From: Mucilaginibacter sp. UR6-1
GTDB taxonomy: Bacteria > Bacteroidota > Bacteroidia > Sphingobacteriales > Sphingobacteriaceae
Reading direction: 5' to 3'
Length of the DNA: 64,000 nucleotides
NCBI RefSeq assembly: GCF_020880975.1
Contig: NZ_JAJIWP010000004.1
Coordinates: 246,550 to 310,549, forward strand
The position numbers and the translations under genes were made by a program. The notes under the pieces are model-generated. The model saw only the letters and a program-made list of their open reading frames with translations, did no database searches and was not told the origin of the DNA. Below are positions 1 through 7,385 of this stretch, one piece after another (the stretch's first letter is position 1; each line of letters starts with the position of its first letter).

Positions 1-258
1 GAGCGTAGCGGCGTGATACAGATTATGCTAAAGCCGGGTTACTTTTCGGGTGGCCGTACAGGTACCACCCACGGAACATGGGCACCGTTTGACGCGCACA
101 TCCCGCTGGTATTTATGGGCTGGGGCATTAAACATGGCAGCCTGGCACGCGAAACCCACATGACGGATATTTCGGCCACCATAGCCTCCCTGCTGCACAT
201 CCAGCAGCCAAGCGGTTGCATCGGCCAGCCAATACCGGAAGTGATGAGTGGGAAATAG
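1..258 (+). CDS. PafA-type alkaline phosphatase, C-terminal end (partial)
   Basis: This is the 3' end of a gene that begins before the window; the frame is open from base 1 and stops at TAG 256-258. The 85 visible residues carry the pattern THGTW, then DAHIPL, FMGWGIK, HMTDI and IGQPI. I recognise this as the end of the secreted, zinc-dependent PafA phosphatases of the alkaline phosphatase / type I phosphodiesterase superfamily. In that family the His of T-H-G-T-W is a zinc ligand. Such enzymes release phosphate from phosphomonoesters in the periplasm. The upstream part with the nucleophile Thr and the other metal ligands is not visible, so the exact subfamily is inferred from the tail alone. 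A direct-repeat hairpin element starts at its stop codon. Confidence 0.75.
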   Translation, partial: ERSGVIQIMLKPGYFSGGRTGTTHGTWAPFDAHIPLVFMGWGIKHGSLARETHMTDISATIASLLHIQQPSGCIGQPIPEVMSGK

Positions 259-416
259 TCGGAAAGACGGGAAGTCCGAAAGTCCGAAAAGACTGAGTAG
301 ATTTTTTGATCGATTATTTCTAATACCTTTATAACAAAAAATAGCCAAGCGATATGCCTGGCTATTTTTATATATAAAGATTTCTTCCGGACTTTCGGAC
401 TTCCCGTCTTCCGGAC
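258..416. repeat. Long inverted repeat with arms built of 8-bp units
   Basis: Each arm is four 8-bp units. Left (258-289): GTCGGAAA, GACGGGAA, GTCCGAAA, GTCCGAAA. Right (385-416): TTCCGGAC, TTTCGGAC, TTCCCGTC, TTCCGGAC. The arms are reverse complements apart from a few mismatches. The 95-bp centre holds a second hairpin that looks like a terminator. The left arm begins on the last base of the phosphatase stop codon, and the right arm ends 15 bp from the stop of the convergent gene. Confidence 0.8.
337..369. terminator. Bidirectional rho-independent terminator
   Basis: Perfect 11-bp arms (337-347 AAAAATAGCCA and 359-369) enclose an 11-base loop. The A-run on one side and T-run on the other fit termination of both convergent genes, the phosphatase on plus and the serine hydrolase on minus. 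Confidence 0.7.
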
Positions 417-431
417 TAAAAAACTCCAAAA

Positions 432-1961
432 CTACTGCCTCTTAAAATCATAAGCGCCCATCTCCACAAAGTCGGCCACCTTTAGTTTAAAGCCGGTTAC
501 CTTGCCGTTTTGCACCGTGAAGGGGAATATAGCTTTGCCCAAAACCGGGTCGCTAAAGGTTACATAAAACCTGTTGCCGCCCAATGGCTGCAGGCGCGCG
601 TACATTTTAGGGTGATGCTCAAAGCGCATATTCAGGTCGTTATTGTCGCCGCGCTCAATATTTACGGTGCCGTATAACGGGTTGGTAAACTTTCCTTCGT
701 AATAACTTAATGATAGTTCGGCCCGGGGGTTACGGGCCACGGTATCACGCAGTTTTTTGTCGGCCGCGATTTGCTCCGTAGTATAGCTTTTGTATTCTTT
801 TAGGTAAGCATCACTGTAGTTGCGGTAGGGCAGTTTAAAGTAAGCGTCGAGTATCTCCCAGCGCAGAGCTTCATATAAATTGTTCTGATCGGTATTGGTA
901 AGGATAACAATGCCCAGGTTTTCTTCAGGCACCAGCGTTACCGATGATACAAAGCCATTAACCCCGCCATCATGCATCACCAGCCGATGGTTGTGGTAGT
1001 CCTCCAAAAACCAACCCAATCCATAAAGCTGAAAGTTTTTGGTGCCGTCCAGGTGCTCTGATGTGCCTACAATATCCTGCGGCTGGCGGGTAGCGGCAAT
1101 GGCGGCTTCAGGTATAACCTGTTTATTGCCTACTTTACCATTATTCAGCAAGGCCATTACCCATTTGCCCATATCAACCGCTGTTGAGCTGATAGCACCG
1201 GCAGGTGCCATGTTATCAAGGTTGGCGTAAGGTATGGCTATCAAACGGTTATCGGTAATAGTATGCCCTGCCGAGCGGTTAAACGCCTTTGGCATAGCCA
1301 CACTCAGGCCAAGAGTATTACTCATCCCAAGCGGGGCGAATATTTTTTCTTTAAGGTAGATATCCCAGTTTTGATCGGTAACCTTCGGGATGATCTCGCC
1401 GGCGGTTAAAAAAGCCGAGTTGGTATAACCCCACGTGGTACGAAAACCGTATGGGGCCTTTATGAGCGCCATCTTACTCATCACCTCGCTGCGGGTAAGG
1501 TTGGTGTTGTAAAAAGTAAAATCGCCCTGAAAGGTTTGAAAACCCAGTCGGTGGCAAAGCAGATCGCGCACGGTAAGCAGCTCGGTGGCGGCCTTGTTAT
1601 CCAACTTAAAATCGGGCAGGTACTTGGTTACCTTATCATTAAGCGAAAGCTTTTTCTCTGCAGCCAGCATGGCAATGGCGGTAGCGGTAAACGCCTTGGT
1701 ATTGCTGCCTATCATAAAACGGGTATTTTCATCAACCTTATTATTAAGGCCTAACTCCTTCACCCCAAAACCCTTTACCAGCACAATGCGGTTATCCTTT
1801 ATTATACACACCGCGGTACCCGGCACACGCCAGTTGGTAAGGGCCCGGCTAACGTAGGCTTGCAAACTATCGGCTATAAATTTGGTACGGTTTGCATTTT
1901 GCGCATGTATGGCAGTAGTTAGTATAAATAGTGAAAATATGCAGAGAAGTATTTTTTTCAT
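432..1961 (-). CDS. Secreted serine hydrolase, beta-lactamase class C fold with DUF3471 tail
   Basis: The 509-residue product starts with a signal peptide (about residues 1-21, ending AHA-Q) and has the penicillin-binding / class C beta-lactamase core. Visible motifs are S86-N-T-K89 (nucleophile Ser and general base Lys), Y179-T-N181, and H330-D-G-G in place of K-T-G. The last 110 residues look like the small beta-barrel DUF3471 domain often found after such cores in Bacteroidota. Likely role: a periplasmic or surface peptidase or esterase acting on D-amino-acid peptides or related esters. True antibiotic hydrolysis is not implied. It is transcribed alone, divergent from the dipeptidyl peptidase IV gene. 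Confidence 0.85.
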   Translation of the reverse strand: MKKILLCIFSLFILTTAIHAQNANRTKFIADSLQAYVSRALTNWRVPGTAVCIIKDNRIVLVKGFGVKELGLNNKVDENTRFMIGSNTKAFTATAIAMLAAEKKLSLNDKVTKYLPDFKLDNKAATELLTVRDLLCHRLGFQTFQGDFTFYNTNLTRSEVMSKMALIKAPYGFRTTWGYTNSAFLTAGEIIPKVTDQNWDIYLKEKIFAPLGMSNTLGLSVAMPKAFNRSAGHTITDNRLIAIPYANLDNMAPAGAISSTAVDMGKWVMALLNNGKVGNKQVIPEAAIAATRQPQDIVGTSEHLDGTKNFQLYGLGWFLEDYHNHRLVMHDGGVNGFVSSVTLVPEENLGIVILTNTDQNNLYEALRWEILDAYFKLPYRNYSDAYLKEYKSYTTEQIAADKKLRDTVARNPRAELSLSYYEGKFTNPLYGTVNIERGDNNDLNMRFEHHPKMYARLQPLGGNRFYVTFSDPVLGKAIFPFTVQNGKVTGFKLKVADFVEMGAYDFKRQ

Positions 1962-2055
1962 TACAGTTATAAGCCGATTTTTATAAAAACACTAATTTAA
2001 CGCAAAAATCAGAAGGGCATTACCCTATTTAAATTAATTGACCAAACAAAAGTAC

Positions 2056-4233
2056 ATGAAGAGTAAATTTCACAGCTTACCCGTTGTGTTATTGGCGTTT
2101 ATGCTATCAGCAATATGGCAGGGCGCACAGGCACAATTTGGCAGCGGAACTAACTGGGCTAAGGACGGGTACCGGTATTACAAAACATTTGAAGGCGGCG
2201 TTGCCGAATTTGATGTGCGCGATGCTAATAAAAAAACGGTGATAGCCACCGCGCAGGACTTAACCCCGGCCGGACAAAAGCCCATCAGCATACGCCGCTT
2301 TACCATTACCGATGATGGTAAAAAGATACTGATCAACACCAACACCCAACGTGTTTGGCGTTATGATACCCGCGGCGACTACTGGGTGTATGATGTTGCC
2401 GCCAAAAGCCTGAAACAATTGGGTAAAGGCAAACCCGCATCATCACTTATGTTTGCCAAACTATCGCCCGATGCAAGCAAGGTGGCTTATGTAAGCGGCC
2501 ATAATGTTTATGTAGAAGATTTGGCTACCAACACCATTAAAGCCCTTACTACCGATGGTACCGACCGCCTGATAAATGGCACATTTGATTGGGTATATGA
2601 AGAAGAGTTTGGCTGCCGCGATGGTTTCCGCTGGTCGCCTGATGGTAAAACCATTGCCTACTGGCAAATAGATGCCCGCAAGATCAAGAATTACCTGATG
2701 CTAAACACTACCGACAGCATGGTATACTCATACGTTATACCGGTTGAGTACCCAACCGCCGGGCAGGACCCAAGCTCATGCAAAATAGGCGTGGTTGATA
2801 TTGCCACCGCGCAAACCAAATGGCTTAATGTTCCGGGTGATAATGTGCAGCACTACATACCCCGTATGGAGTACACCGGCAACCCTGATGAGATCATTCT
2901 GCAGCAACTTAACCGCGCGCAAAACGAGAGCAAGCTTTATGTTGCTAAAATATCAAGCAATACTACCAAAGTAATTTATAACGAAACTGATAAGGCCTGG
3001 GTTGATGCCAAGGAAGAAGCTACCGGCTGGGATTGGCTTAACAAAGGCAAAGAATTTTTATGGGCGAGCGAAAAAGATGGCTGGAACCACCTGTACCGTG
3101 TAGGCCTGGATGGCAAGCAAAAACTTATTACCAAAGGCAATTACGATGTAATGAGCGTATCGCTTATTGATGAGCCATCGGGCTACGTATATTTCATTGC
3201 TTCGCCTGATAACCCTAACCAGGCTTACCTGTACCGTATTAAGCTTAATGGCGGTAAGGCCGAGCGTTTAACCCCTGCCGATCAATCAGGCACGCATGGT
3301 TATACCATATCGCCAAACGGCACAATGGCCATGCACAATTTTTCGAATGCTAATACCCGTTACCAAAGCGAAACCATCAGCCTGCCTGATCATAAGCACT
3401 TAACAGGCGATGCCATTAAGCCGGTAACTGATGCCAAAAACCCGGTGGAGTTTTTCACAGTAAAAACTTCTGAGGGTGTTGATATTAAAGGCTGGGTAAA
3501 AAAACCGGATAACTTTGATCCGACAAAAAAATACCCCGTACTGTTTTACGTATATGGTGAGCCTGCCTCACAAACCGCCAAGGATGTATATGGCGCAGGC
3601 ATGAACCGCATGTACACCGGCGATATGGCTGCCGATGGTTATGTATACATATCAATGGATAACCGCGGCGCACCGGCGCCACGTGGCCGCGAGTGGCGCA
3701 AGGCTATCTACAAAAACATTGGCATGCTTAACATTCGCGATCAGGCTTTGGCGGCTAAGGAGATATTGAAATGGAGCTACATCGATAGCAGCCGTGTAGC
3801 TGTTTGGGGATGGAGCGGCGGTGGCTCATCAACCCTGAACCTGATGTTCCAGTACCCTGAAATTTACAAAACCGGTATTGCCATCGCGGCGGTTGGGTAC
3901 CAGCTTACTTATGATAATATTTACCAGGAGCGCTATATGGGCGTACCAACTGATGATGCCGGCCGCGAGCCATTCATCAAAGGATCGCCGGTTACCAATG
4001 CCAAAAACTTAAAAGGTAACTTGCTGTACATTCACGGTACAGGTGATGATAATGTGCATTATAATAATGCCGAGCTGCTGATCAATGAACTGATAAAATA
4101 CAACAAGCAGTTTGAGCTGATGTCATACCCTAACCGTACGCACTCCATATCTGAAGGGGCCGGTACAAGCCTGCACCTGCGTACCTTATTTACCAAATAC
4201 TTAAAGGAGCATTGCCCTCCGGGCGGCAGATAA
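2056..4233 (+). CDS. Dipeptidyl peptidase IV (S9 prolyl oligopeptidase family)
   Basis: A secreted peptidase that removes X-Pro or X-Ala dipeptides from peptide N-termini. The open frame reaches a TTG at 2038, but I chose ATG 2056 because it begins a clean signal peptide (about 25 residues, ending AQA); this gives 725 residues. The N-terminal part is the DPP IV beta-propeller, with the DWVYEEEF motif near residue 180 whose Glu pair anchors the substrate N-terminus in this family. The C-terminal alpha/beta-hydrolase domain shows G-W-S587-G-G-G, D664 in H-G-T-G-D-D, and H696 in N-R-T-H, giving the S/D/H triad. It is a single gene followed by a strong terminator. Role: peptide scavenging in the periplasm. 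Confidence 0.93.
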   Translation: MKSKFHSLPVVLLAFMLSAIWQGAQAQFGSGTNWAKDGYRYYKTFEGGVAEFDVRDANKKTVIATAQDLTPAGQKPISIRRFTITDDGKKILINTNTQRVWRYDTRGDYWVYDVAAKSLKQLGKGKPASSLMFAKLSPDASKVAYVSGHNVYVEDLATNTIKALTTDGTDRLINGTFDWVYEEEFGCRDGFRWSPDGKTIAYWQIDARKIKNYLMLNTTDSMVYSYVIPVEYPTAGQDPSSCKIGVVDIATAQTKWLNVPGDNVQHYIPRMEYTGNPDEIILQQLNRAQNESKLYVAKISSNTTKVIYNETDKAWVDAKEEATGWDWLNKGKEFLWASEKDGWNHLYRVGLDGKQKLITKGNYDVMSVSLIDEPSGYVYFIASPDNPNQAYLYRIKLNGGKAERLTPADQSGTHGYTISPNGTMAMHNFSNANTRYQSETISLPDHKHLTGDAIKPVTDAKNPVEFFTVKTSEGVDIKGWVKKPDNFDPTKKYPVLFYVYGEPASQTAKDVYGAGMNRMYTGDMAADGYVYISMDNRGAPAPRGREWRKAIYKNIGMLNIRDQALAAKEILKWSYIDSSRVAVWGWSGGGSSTLNLMFQYPEIYKTGIAIAAVGYQLTYDNIYQERYMGVPTDDAGREPFIKGSPVTNAKNLKGNLLYIHGTGDDNVHYNNAELLINELIKYNKQFELMSYPNRTHSISEGAGTSLHLRTLFTKYLKEHCPPGGR

Positions 4234-4255
4234 CTGCCTGCCTAAAGCGCACAAG

Positions 4256-4290
4256 AAAGCCCGGCTGTACTACACAGGCCGGGCTTTTTC
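4256..4290 (+). terminator. Rho-independent terminator after DPP IV
   Basis: Perfect 10-bp arms AAAGCCCGGC (4256-4265) and GCCGGGCTTT (4278-4287) are followed by further T residues. The site lies between the DPP IV gene and the convergent ssb gene. Confidence 0.85.
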
Positions 4291-4315
4291 CTTTTCATTA
4301 TAAGTTTATCAGCGG

Positions 4316-4744
4316 TCAGAAAGGCAGATCGTCCGTTTCGTCAGCAGCATTGTAATCGGCGGCATGGTCTGTTTTAACCGTGCGGCCATTGGTATGGTTG
4401 TCGTTCTCAAAATCGCTTTTGCGGCCAAGCATGGTAAAGTTTTCGGCCACAACCTCGGTAGTGTATTTTTTCAGCCCCTCTTTATCTTCAAACGAGCGGG
4501 TACGTAATTTGCCTTCAATATAAACAAGCTTGCCTTTTTGCAGGTATTTAGCGGCTACATCGGCAAGGCTGCGCCACATTACAATGTTGTGCCACTCGGT
4601 TTGTTCAACTTTTTTTCCGTCTTTATTAAAGGTTTCTGAGGTGGCAAGAGGGAAACTAACTACTGATACCCCCCCTTCCAGATAACGTATTTCGGGGTCT
4701 TTACCTAAATGCCCAATTAGTATTACTTTGTTTATTCCAGACAT
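4316..4744 (-). CDS. ssb: Single-stranded DNA-binding protein
   Basis: The 142-residue protein has the bacterial SSB OB-fold: it opens MSGINKVILIGHLGKDPE and contains the E-W-H-N-I-V and K-G-K-L-V-Y-I-E-G patterns. The tail is acidic and ends DDLPF, the tip that recruits replication and repair partners. It coats single-stranded DNA in replication, recombination and repair. It lies 24 bp downstream of mutY on the same strand, so the two are probably co-transcribed. Bacteroidota often carry more than one ssb copy, so this may not be the main replicative one. Confidence 0.95.
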   Translation of the reverse strand: MSGINKVILIGHLGKDPEIRYLEGGVSVVSFPLATSETFNKDGKKVEQTEWHNIVMWRSLADVAAKYLQKGKLVYIEGKLRTRSFEDKEGLKKYTTEVVAENFTMLGRKSDFENDNHTNGRTVKTDHAADYNAADETDDLPF

Positions 4745-4768
4745 GGTTTAAATTAACGCAAAATTCTT

Positions 4769-5815
4769 CTACAAATTAAAAATATTTTTTAGAAATATAA
4801 AAATGATTTTTGGCAATGCTAAATTCTTCAAATTTTCTACCTCTGTGTAAAACCATTTTTGTTCTAATTTAACCGAATGTTGTTGCAATTTTATTAACCT
4901 TACAAATAATTTTTGATGCGTAAGTATATGTTTTGCCGTTGGATAAACATGCTCAACCCTGGCGTTTTCCCCAAATGAATACTGTACTTCTTTTAAGTTA
5001 AGCAGGTCATCAACGGGTATCAAAGCACTGGTTTCAAGCACCGGCAGATCATACATATTAGCCCATATATCATTATCCCCTCTTTTGTTCATTAATATTT
5101 TATTATTGTCGGCTATCAAAAAATAGTTTAAAAAACGCTCTTTGCTTTTAACCTTTTTGAGTTTTACCGGCAGCACGGTGGTAGCATTATGCTTAAAGGC
5201 GTAACACCCCAGCCTAACAGGGCATAAGCCACAAGCCGGATTTTTTGGTTTACACAACATGGCACCAAACTCCATCATGGCCTGGTTATGCAGCCCGGGG
5301 CTTTTCTTATTAATTAAACTATCGGCAAGTTCCTGGAAAATCTTTTTTGCCTTGCCTGAATTGATCGGCTCTTCAATGCCAAAATATCGCGCAAGCACAC
5401 GGTATACGTTACCATCAACCACGGCATGTGGCTGGTTGGCCGAAAAGGATGATATAGCGGCGGCCGTATAATCACCAATGCCTTTTAGTTTTAACAGCGT
5501 AGCATAATCAGTAGGAAAAATACCGTTATACTCATTTTGAACCTGCTGCGCGGTTTTAAGCATGTTGCGCCCGCGCGAGTAATAGCCAAGCCCCTGCCAA
5601 AGCCGCAGCACCTCATCCTCAGTAGCGGCGGCAAAGCTGCCAACATCCGGAAACCGCTCTGCAAAACGGTGAAAATAAGGCATACCCTGCTCAACACGTG
5701 TTTGCTGTAAAATAATTTCAGACAGCCATATAGTATAAGCATCAGTAGTATTGCGCCATGGCAGGTCGCGCTTGTTATCCAGGTACCAGCCCAGTAATTC
5801 ATCCGCAAAATTCAT
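4769..5815 (-). CDS. mutY: A/G-specific adenine DNA glycosylase
   Basis: The 348-residue protein removes adenine mispaired with 8-oxoguanine in base-excision repair. Visible features are E33 in W-L-S-E-I-I-L-Q-Q-T (the catalytic Glu of the family), the helix-hairpin-helix K-L-K-G-I-G-D-Y-T-A-A-A, and D134 in V-V-D-G-N-V. The [4Fe-4S] cluster ligands are C188-x6-C195-x2-C198-x5-C204. The last 120 residues form the NUDIX-like domain that recognises 8-oxoG. It is the first gene of a probable mutY-ssb unit. A promoter -7 box lies only a few bases upstream of its ATG, so the mRNA is close to leaderless. Confidence 0.95.
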   Translation of the reverse strand: MNFADELLGWYLDNKRDLPWRNTTDAYTIWLSEIILQQTRVEQGMPYFHRFAERFPDVGSFAAATEDEVLRLWQGLGYYSRGRNMLKTAQQVQNEYNGIFPTDYATLLKLKGIGDYTAAAISSFSANQPHAVVDGNVYRVLARYFGIEEPINSGKAKKIFQELADSLINKKSPGLHNQAMMEFGAMLCKPKNPACGLCPVRLGCYAFKHNATTVLPVKLKKVKSKERFLNYFLIADNNKILMNKRGDNDIWANMYDLPVLETSALIPVDDLLNLKEVQYSFGENARVEHVYPTAKHILTHQKLFVRLIKLQQHSVKLEQKWFYTEVENLKNLALPKIIFIFLKNIFNL

Positions 5816-5820
5816 AGCAT

Positions 5821-5828
5821 CAAAAATA
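5821..5828 (-). promoter_or_regulatory. Bacteroidota -7 box for mutY
   Basis: On the minus strand the bases read TATTTTTG, matching TAnnTTTG. The mutY ATG (5815-5813) is only 5 bases further on, which predicts a leader of a few bases or none. Confidence 0.45.
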
Positions 5829-5921
5829 GCGATGAAAGGGGCTTAAAGTGCTTTTTTCATCACGGTTTTGCAACGAACAAAAAAAATACATCAATTATTT
5901 TAGAGTTTGCCAATAAAGCGA

Positions 5922-5929
5922 TACTTTTG
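5922..5929 (+). promoter_or_regulatory. Bacteroidota -7 box for the HU operon
   Basis: TACTTTTG fits TAnnTTTG and is followed by C, as usual. It lies 51 bp before the HU start codon. A TTTG at 5906-5909 is too near to be a standard -33 box, so only the -7 element is supported. Confidence 0.55.
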
Positions 5930-5980
5930 CAACCCCAAAACAGTTAAGTATTTATAAAAAATTTTAAAGTAAAATAAGAT

Positions 5981-6283
5981 ATGACTAAGGCAGAAATCAT
6001 AGCTGAAATCTCATCAAAGACAGGTATTGAGAAAGTTGATGTACAGGAAACTGTTGAGGCGTTTTTTAAAGTAGTAAAAGGCTCGATGGTTGCCGGTGAA
6101 AACGTTTATGTAAGAGGTTTCGGTAGTTTTGTTGTTAAAAAACGTGCTAAAAAAACAGCCCGTAATATTTCAAAAAATACTGCCATTATTATTCCTGAGC
6201 ACTTTGTACCAAGCTTTAAGCCAGCAAAAACTTTTGTTGAAAAAGTAAAAACAGGTAACAAAACCAGCAAAGCAAGCAAATAA
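5981..6283 (+). CDS. HU/IHF-family nucleoid DNA-binding protein
   Basis: The 100-residue protein opens MTKAEIIAEISSKTGIEK and has the family core G-x-V-Y-V-R-G-F-G-S-F near residues 44-54. It then shows the basic, proline-bearing arm and the F-K-P-A-K-x-F close. It bends and packs DNA as a dimer. The C-terminal Lys/Ser/Thr-rich tail is a short extension. It is the first gene of a cluster on the plus strand (HU, TPR protein, a 29-residue basic protein, RNase G) that I know as a conserved order in this phylum. Whether it is HU-alpha/beta-like or IHF-like cannot be settled from the sequence alone. Confidence 0.93.
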   Translation: MTKAEIIAEISSKTGIEKVDVQETVEAFFKVVKGSMVAGENVYVRGFGSFVVKKRAKKTARNISKNTAIIIPEHFVPSFKPAKTFVEKVKTGNKTSKASK

Positions 6284-6299
6284 TTTAAAAACTTAGCCC

Positions 6300-7157
6300 A
6301 TGAAAAAGCCGCAGATAGTTGTAATTATAGCAGTACTCGCTATTGTTGGCTATTTGTATGTGCAGCCTGTTAAGGGCCTGCAAAAGGCTGAAGAGGCAAA
6401 CCACTCAGACACTAAAGTAGCCGGCCCCGGTGTACAGGCGGGAACAACGGCATCAAACGTAAGTGTTGAGCAGGTGTCTGAAACGGCAAAAAGTACTATC
6501 GGCGCATCACTTGCCGCCCCGATCACTGATTTGGAAGGTAAGCTGAAAGCAGCAGGCGGCAACGAAAAAATCGCTATTGAAAAGCAGTTGGCTACCAAAT
6601 GGGATGATGTAAACCAGCCGGGGCCTGCTGCTTTTTATTATAAAGCTGTTGCCGAAACTGAAAAAACTGCCGACGCATGGATAGCGGCCGGCAATCATTT
6701 TAACGATGCCTACAAGCTTACGCAGGATACGCTGGTTCAGCCAACATATTTAACCAACGCCGTACAAAGCTTTGAGCAGGCCCGCCAGCTTGCACCCGAT
6801 AACCTGGATGCAAAAACCGGTTTGGGTATTGCTTATGTAAATGGCGGCGCACCAAGCCCTATGGCTGGTATAAGCCTGTTGCTTGAGGTAGTTAAACAAG
6901 ATCCAACCAACCGCAGCGCAAACCTGAACCTGGGTGTTTTCTCCATGAAATCAGGCCAGTTTGAAAAAGCGGTTGAACGGTTTAAAACCGTTATTGCACA
7001 AAAGCCCGAAGTTGAGCCATATTTTTATCTGGCCGAAAGCTACAAACAGCTTGGCCGTAAAAAAGAGGCTATTGAGGCTTACAACAAGTGTAAAACAATG
7101 ATGCCTGATCCGGCCTTTGGACAGCGCATTGATGAGTACATAAAGGAATTAAATTAA
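6300..7157 (+). CDS. Membrane-anchored TPR protein
   Basis: The 285-residue protein has one N-terminal membrane segment (about residues 5-22) with the rest outside or in the periplasm. Residues 30-85 are low-complexity Ala/Ser/Thr/Glu-rich. From about residue 95 there are helical TPR units; the clearest fall in the last 110 residues, with the pattern N-L-G-x-x-x-x-x-x-G-Q-F-E-K-A near residue 220 and A-E-S-Y-K-Q-L-G-R-K-K-E-A-I-E-A-Y near 250. TPRs bind partner proteins. It lies 16 bp after HU in the same unit as RNase G. I know similar genes in this position in other Bacteroidota but no proven function. Confidence 0.75.
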   Translation: MKKPQIVVIIAVLAIVGYLYVQPVKGLQKAEEANHSDTKVAGPGVQAGTTASNVSVEQVSETAKSTIGASLAAPITDLEGKLKAAGGNEKIAIEKQLATKWDDVNQPGPAAFYYKAVAETEKTADAWIAAGNHFNDAYKLTQDTLVQPTYLTNAVQSFEQARQLAPDNLDAKTGLGIAYVNGGAPSPMAGISLLLEVVKQDPTNRSANLNLGVFSMKSGQFEKAVERFKTVIAQKPEVEPYFYLAESYKQLGRKKEAIEAYNKCKTMMPDPAFGQRIDEYIKELN

Positions 7158-7183
7158 TTAATCATTTTAAAAACATTAAAATT

Positions 7184-7273
7184 ATGCCAAGCGGTAAAAA
7201 ACGTAAAAGACACAAAATGGCCACCCACAAACGTAAAAAGCGTTTAAGAAAAAATAGACATAAAAAGAAATAA
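7184..7273 (+). CDS. 29-residue basic protein, AURKAIP1/COX24 (mS38/bS22)-like
   Basis: ATG 7184 to TAA 7271-7273 encodes 29 residues, of which more than half are Lys, Arg or His. The protein starts MPSGKKRKRHK and has runs such as HKRKKRLRKN. This composition and pattern fit the AURKAIP1/COX24 C-terminal domain, the family of mitochondrial small-subunit protein mS38 and mycobacterial bS22, which insert into rRNA. It lies 26 bp after the TPR gene, ahead of a terminator-like hairpin, within the HU-RNase G cluster. I infer a ribosome-associated protein. The family link is from memory of the pattern, and the short length limits certainty. Confidence 0.7.
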   Translation: MPSGKKRKRHKMATHKRKKRLRKNRHKKK

Positions 7274-7291
7274 GCTGTTTTAACAGTTTAT

Positions 7292-7318
7292 AGCCCGCCA
7301 TTGTGCGGGCTGTTTTTG
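7292..7318 (+). terminator. Hairpin terminator between the small basic gene and RNase G
   Basis: AGCCCGC (7292-7298) pairs with GCGGGCT (7305-7311), followed by GTTTTTG. It may end or attenuate transcription before the RNase G gene 75 bp downstream. Confidence 0.6.
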
Positions 7319-7385
7319 TGTGTTGTTTTTACCTTCTTATTAATCCCGCGGTTAAACTTTAGCCGCATTAAAAATGGAGTAGCAA

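Noticed and set aside
28..429. Minus-strand open frame of 133 codons over the phosphatase end and the intergenic element
   Set aside because: It reads through the inverted repeat and terminator and the antisense of a recognised gene. No family pattern.
2038..2055. TTG start for the DPP IV gene
   Set aside because: The ATG at 2056 begins a clear signal peptide; the six extra residues are polar and without support.
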